Below, one piece after another: positions 39,382-41,887 of a stretch of 41,887 nucleotides of DNA. Every line of letters starts with the position of its first letter. Position 1 is the stretch's first letter. Under the pieces are notes generated by a model. The model was given only the letters and a program-made list of their open reading frames with translations. It ran no database searches and was not told the origin of the DNA. The stretch lies in IMG/VR virus record IMGVR_UViG_3300009151_000009, positions 1 to 41,887 of that record; one strand, 5' to 3'. A program made the position numbers and the translations under genes. Source of the stretch: a virus.

Positions 39382-39658
39382 CGTACAGGGACTGCAGCCC
39401 ATTGAAACCAGTGGCTACATTGCTCGGGTGCATACCAACCTGCATCAAGACGGAGAGGTCAACGGAGTGCCTATCTTCGTGCGCTCTGGAGAGACTGTAG
39501 TCAACCTGCCGCAGCCAAAGGAAGGGGTCATGTTTATTGTTACCAGCTACGTCCGTGAGGCCTTGCCTGAGCGCAAGGATCTCCTGAGTCCCACTAAGTT
39601 TACTCGCGACAAGAGTGGCACAGTCATCGGTTGTGCAGCCTTCGAGATCAACAAATGA
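39347..39658 (+). CDS. conserved hypothetical protein, 103 aa
   Basis: ATG 39347 (MNLVNLTAHTINVQGLQPIE) lies within the end of the helicase N-half. The pattern NLTxHxINxxG...SGxxARV...VxNLPxPxxGxxxIVSxxVxxAxxxRxDLxxP...RDxxGxxxGCxxFxI is one that I recall as common in phages and actinobacteria. It is beta-rich and of unknown function. The next gene follows by ATGA. Confidence 0.68.
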   Translation: MNLVNLTAHTINVQGLQPIETSGYIARVHTNLHQDGEVNGVPIFVRSGETVVNLPQPKEGVMFIVTSYVREALPERKDLLSPTKFTRDKSGTVIGCAAFEINK

Positions 39659-40143
39659 AATACATCGACGTTGGCTTAATCGGGCTTGCTGGCTCTGGAA
39701 AAGACACTGCTGCTGCTGCTTTACTTGCCGTTGGCTGGCGCAGAATGGCGTTTGCTGACAGGCTTAAATCTTTGGCAATGGCATTTGGATGGGATGGGTA
39801 CAAAGACCCGAAGGGACGAAGGCTTTTGCAAGACCTGGGCATGGCAGCTAGAAACTACAATCAGGATTTTTGGATCACGAATGCAGAAGCGCACATAGAT
39901 AACATTTGTCAGCACCATTGCTGGAAAGTGCCCTATGTCTGGACGGATGTGCGTTTCCAAAATGAAGCAGACTTTGTGCGCAAGCGCAGGGGAATTATCA
40001 TCCGGATTAAGCGGCCAGAACAAATTTCTTCAGATCAGCATGAATCAGAGCTAAACCAGTTTGATGTTCGTGCCGATTATGAGGTGGTCAACGGAGGCAC
40101 CATTGAAGACCTCCATGCTAAAATACTAGAAATACTGAAATGA
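39655..40143 (+). CDS. deoxynucleoside monophosphate kinase
   Basis: 162 residues. P-loop GLAGSGKDT (10-18), then RMAFADRLKSLAMAFGW (the substrate side), RRLLQDLGMAARNYNQDFWI and VWTDVRFQNEADFVRKRRG. The pattern GxxGSGKDT...AFAxxLK...LLQxxG...R...W...DVRFxNEAxxI is that of T4 gp1-like dNMP kinases. It phosphorylates dNMPs to dNDPs and so feeds nucleotide pools from degraded DNA. Coupled by ATGA at both ends. Confidence 0.85.
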   Translation: MKYIDVGLIGLAGSGKDTAAAALLAVGWRRMAFADRLKSLAMAFGWDGYKDPKGRRLLQDLGMAARNYNQDFWITNAEAHIDNICQHHCWKVPYVWTDVRFQNEADFVRKRRGIIIRIKRPEQISSDQHESELNQFDVRADYEVVNGGTIEDLHAKILEILK

Positions 40144-40898
40144 GAACTGAAATCGTAAACAACTTATCCTTCGAGAATTACAGAGCATCTGAAGGCTTGA
40201 GCAAGCACGCGCTAGATACCTTTGCTGTGGCTCCAGCCATGTACCTGCACAAGCAAGCCAACCACACCTCGCCCTCACGAGCGATGGTGATGGGCACTCT
40301 CATCCATGCTGCGGCACTTGAAGGTGAAATCCTGTACGCTGCTGGCCCAAAGGTGGATAGGCGCACCAAGGCTGGAAAGGAAGAGTGGGAAAACTTCTGT
40401 ATTGAGAATGCCGGTAAAGAAATCGTCACCCAGGAAGAGGCCGAAATTATTGTAGGTGTACGGAAGGCTGTACAGCCGCTGCTTGAGAGACACTGCAAAG
40501 GCAGTAAGCTCGTGGAGCAGTCCATGTATTGGGAACGCGGCGGCGTGCAATGCAAAGGCAGGCCTGATCTCATCTGCACGATCAATGGTGAACCTGCGAT
40601 TGTGGATCTCAAGACTACTCAGGATATCACGTCCTTTGACAAAAAGTTCTACCACTTCAAGTACGACATTCAGGCTGCTTGGTATGCCCATGGAGCAGGC
40701 AAGGTTCTGGGAGTGTTCCCTGAGTTTTACTTCCTTGTCGTAGACACCGAGGCTCCCTATCTATCGCAGCTCATCCACACGAGTGACCGCGTGATGGAGC
40801 AGGCTGACATGCGCATTGATGACCTGCTCGTCAAATACGCCCAGTGCCAGGTCACTGGCAACTTCACAGAAGGCCTTCCTGAACTTCGCTCCATATGA
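40140..40898 (+). CDS. RecE/RecB-type PD-(D/E)XK exonuclease
   Basis: 252 residues. N-terminal YRASEGLSKHALDTFAVAPA, then MVMGTLIHAAALEGEI, and the active site GRPDLIC (D143) and VDLKTT (D156-L-K158), followed by a KYDIQAAWYAHG helix. This is the RecE-like (DUF3799) architecture: GxxxHxxxL...E...GRxDL...VDxKT...xQxxxY. It chews 5' ends to give 3' overhangs. No RecT-type annealase is seen; the OB protein at 36642 may serve as the partner. Confidence 0.85.
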   Translation: MRTEIVNNLSFENYRASEGLSKHALDTFAVAPAMYLHKQANHTSPSRAMVMGTLIHAAALEGEILYAAGPKVDRRTKAGKEEWENFCIENAGKEIVTQEEAEIIVGVRKAVQPLLERHCKGSKLVEQSMYWERGGVQCKGRPDLICTINGEPAIVDLKTTQDITSFDKKFYHFKYDIQAAWYAHGAGKVLGVFPEFYFLVVDTEAPYLSQLIHTSDRVMEQADMRIDDLLVKYAQCQVTGNFTEGLPELRSI

Positions 40899-41131
40899 GA
40901 CTGCATTGTGTTATCCGCCGCAGCACTGTGCTTAACGACAGCCTGAAGCTGCCCAGGCCGAAAATCGTTAACAAGGTTGTACTGATTGGGAGTAAGGAAG
41001 AGTGTGAGCAAAAATTAGATCAAGAATTCCTAAAGCCCGAGAACAGATCAACCGAAGACATACAGGTAGACCTAATGATGCAGATCTACAAAAACCAAAA
41101 AGACAATACATCCTACAGACCACACAAATGA
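40895..41131 (+). CDS. hypothetical basic protein, 78 aa
   Basis: ATGA start at 40895. Basic N-terminus (MRLHCVIRRSTVLNDSLKLP), a KVVLIGSKEECEQKLDQEFL helix and a polar end. No motif recognised. Linked to both neighbours by overlaps, between the exonuclease and a 49-residue gene. Confidence 0.55.
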   Translation: MRLHCVIRRSTVLNDSLKLPRPKIVNKVVLIGSKEECEQKLDQEFLKPENRSTEDIQVDLMMQIYKNQKDNTSYRPHK

Positions 41132-41277
41132 ACTGGATACGCACCTACCGCTGCACCGCTGATTACCGGCCATACCTGCACTGGCTCATCGAGGCCGAGT
41201 CGCCATGTGTGGCCAGACTGGCACTGGCGCAGATGCTGGGCATTCCGTACGAGCAGACGGAGGCGCAAGCAGAATGA
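41128..41277 (+). CDS. small hypothetical protein, 49 aa
   Basis: ATG 41128 in the stop of the previous gene (ATGA), ending at TGA 41277, where the next gene also begins. Contains YRPYLHWLIEAESPCVARLA and LAQMLGIPYEQTEAQ. Helical; no family known. The coupled ends support it. Confidence 0.55.
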   Translation: MNWIRTYRCTADYRPYLHWLIEAESPCVARLALAQMLGIPYEQTEAQAE

Positions 41278-41459
41278 CACACACAGTATCAGACGCCACC
41301 CTGCGGCAGATTCGCATAGCACTGGCAGCAATGCTATGCGCTGACGAGGAACACTGTCCGACACTGCGAGAGGCGCGGTTGCTTTGCGTGGAGGCGATGC
41401 GCTTAATAAACACAGAATTAAACACGAAAAACGCTGATGCGTTTAAACCAACAGAGTAA
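41274..41459 (+). CDS. small hypothetical protein, 61 aa
   Basis: ATG 41274 (MTHTVSDATLRQIRIALAAM) inside the previous stop. Two helices, with CADEEHCPTLREARLLCVEA between. Weak resemblance to the beginning of the next gene (ISALRILVNDIQ... AADRLEEL) suggests that the two could be related, but I cannot confirm it. Eight bases separate the two. Confidence 0.55.
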   Translation: MTHTVSDATLRQIRIALAAMLCADEEHCPTLREARLLCVEAMRLINTELNTKNADAFKPTE

Positions 41460-41467
41460 AATTGAAC

Positions 41468-41887
41468 ATGAATACACCAACGGACATAATAATATCGGCA
41501 CTGCGTATTTTGGTTAATGACATACAGTCGCCGGATGGCGTGCCTAATGCCTGTGTGGCTCAAGCCGCCGACAGGCTGGAGGAGTTGCAACAAAAATGCA
41601 ATATTCACTACGAGACGATCTGCGATCTTACCAAAGAACGCAACGAAGCCCGCGCTGAGGTGGAGCGTGTCAAAAAACAAATAGAGGACGAGACGGCTTA
41701 CTCTGTAACAATTCAGAGCCAAATGGAGAAAATAAAGCGGTCATTACGAGATTCAATTGAAACACGCAATAAAAACTTTGAAAAGCTAAACGAAGCCCGC
41801 GCTGAGGTAGAGCGATTAAAAAAGCAATTAGGTGAACGCACCGAAATGGTGCACGCTGACGAATTAAGCACTCAGATGCTAAAGCTA
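41468..41887 (+). CDS. coiled-coil hypothetical protein (5' part of gene spanning the joint)
   Basis: ATG 41468 (MNTPTDIIISALRILVNDIQ). The frame is open to the end of the window and continues at base 124 of the start, because 41765-41887 equals 1-123. The joined gene is 249 residues. Residues about 40-125 are a coiled coil with a 50-residue-spaced duplication (ERNEARAEVERVKKQ and KLNEARAEVERLKKQ). The first 45 residues resemble small helical phage proteins. Function unknown. Confidence 0.7.
   Translation, partial: MNTPTDIIISALRILVNDIQSPDGVPNACVAQAADRLEELQQKCNIHYETICDLTKERNEARAEVERVKKQIEDETAYSVTIQSQMEKIKRSLRDSIETRNKNFEKLNEARAEVERLKKQLGERTEMVHADELSTQMLKL
41765..41887 (+). repeat. 123-base terminal repeat, identical to 1-123
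   Basis: The last 123 bases equal the first 123 exactly, and the coding frame is continuous through them. This is the signature of an assembly of a circular or circularly permuted molecule; an exact short physical terminal repeat is the alternative. Confidence 0.95.

Overview
The window is essentially one complete phage genome. Its first 123 bases are repeated exactly as its last 123 bases (1-123 = 41765-41887), and an open reading frame runs through the joint without a break, so the molecule is best read as a circle, or circularly permuted or terminally redundant DNA, of about 41,764 bp. Every supported gene lies on the + strand. No portal-to-tail tape measure, sheath or major tail tube gene is visible. 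There is a podovirus-type set instead: terminase, portal, scaffold, SU10-like capsid protein, connector, nozzle, tail fibres and very large internal or ejection proteins. A lipoprotein o-spanin and an i-spanin in the lysis cassette point to a host with an outer membrane. I cannot name the host or a known phage relative. I see no integrase, DNA polymerase or RNA polymerase.

Layout. (1) The replication/recombination and small early genes wrap around the joint, from about 36.6 kb to the end and on to about 3.9 kb. They include an OB-fold ssDNA-binding protein, a PD-(D/E)XK resolvase-like nuclease, a replication initiator or helicase loader, a DnaB-type helicase, a dNMP kinase, a RecE-like exonuclease and a chain of small genes joined by ATGA overlaps. 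(2) 4.2-6.3 kb holds an amidoligase, a class II glutamine amidotransferase and a 32-residue membrane peptide. (3) 6.3-7.5 kb is gene-poor; it ends in a 466-base non-coding stretch packed with stem-loops directly upstream of the terminase. (4) 7.5-15.5 kb holds packaging and head genes. (5) 15.5-21.5 kb holds tail fibres and adhesins plus a small cupin. (6) 21.5-23.1 kb is a heavily overlapping lysis cassette (holin candidates, spanins, GH108 endolysin). (7) 23.1-36.6 kb holds the nozzle protein, a tail appendage, ejection proteins and a 2067-residue giant protein.

The most striking feature is a replicative helicase in two pieces. The gene at 38617-39381 carries the DnaB N-terminal domain and Walker A and stops just after it. 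The gene at 1000-1584 starts at the next strand of the same RecA fold and carries SLEM, Walker B and all later motifs. On the circle they are about 3.4 kb apart, with nine genes between them in one tightly coupled operon. Other points for follow-up are the amidoligase/GATase cassette, the candidate structured RNA upstream of the terminase, a small gene broken by an in-frame TGA, a G-rich polypurine tract inside the replication initiator gene, and tail-fibre repeats whose protein copies are identical while their codons differ.
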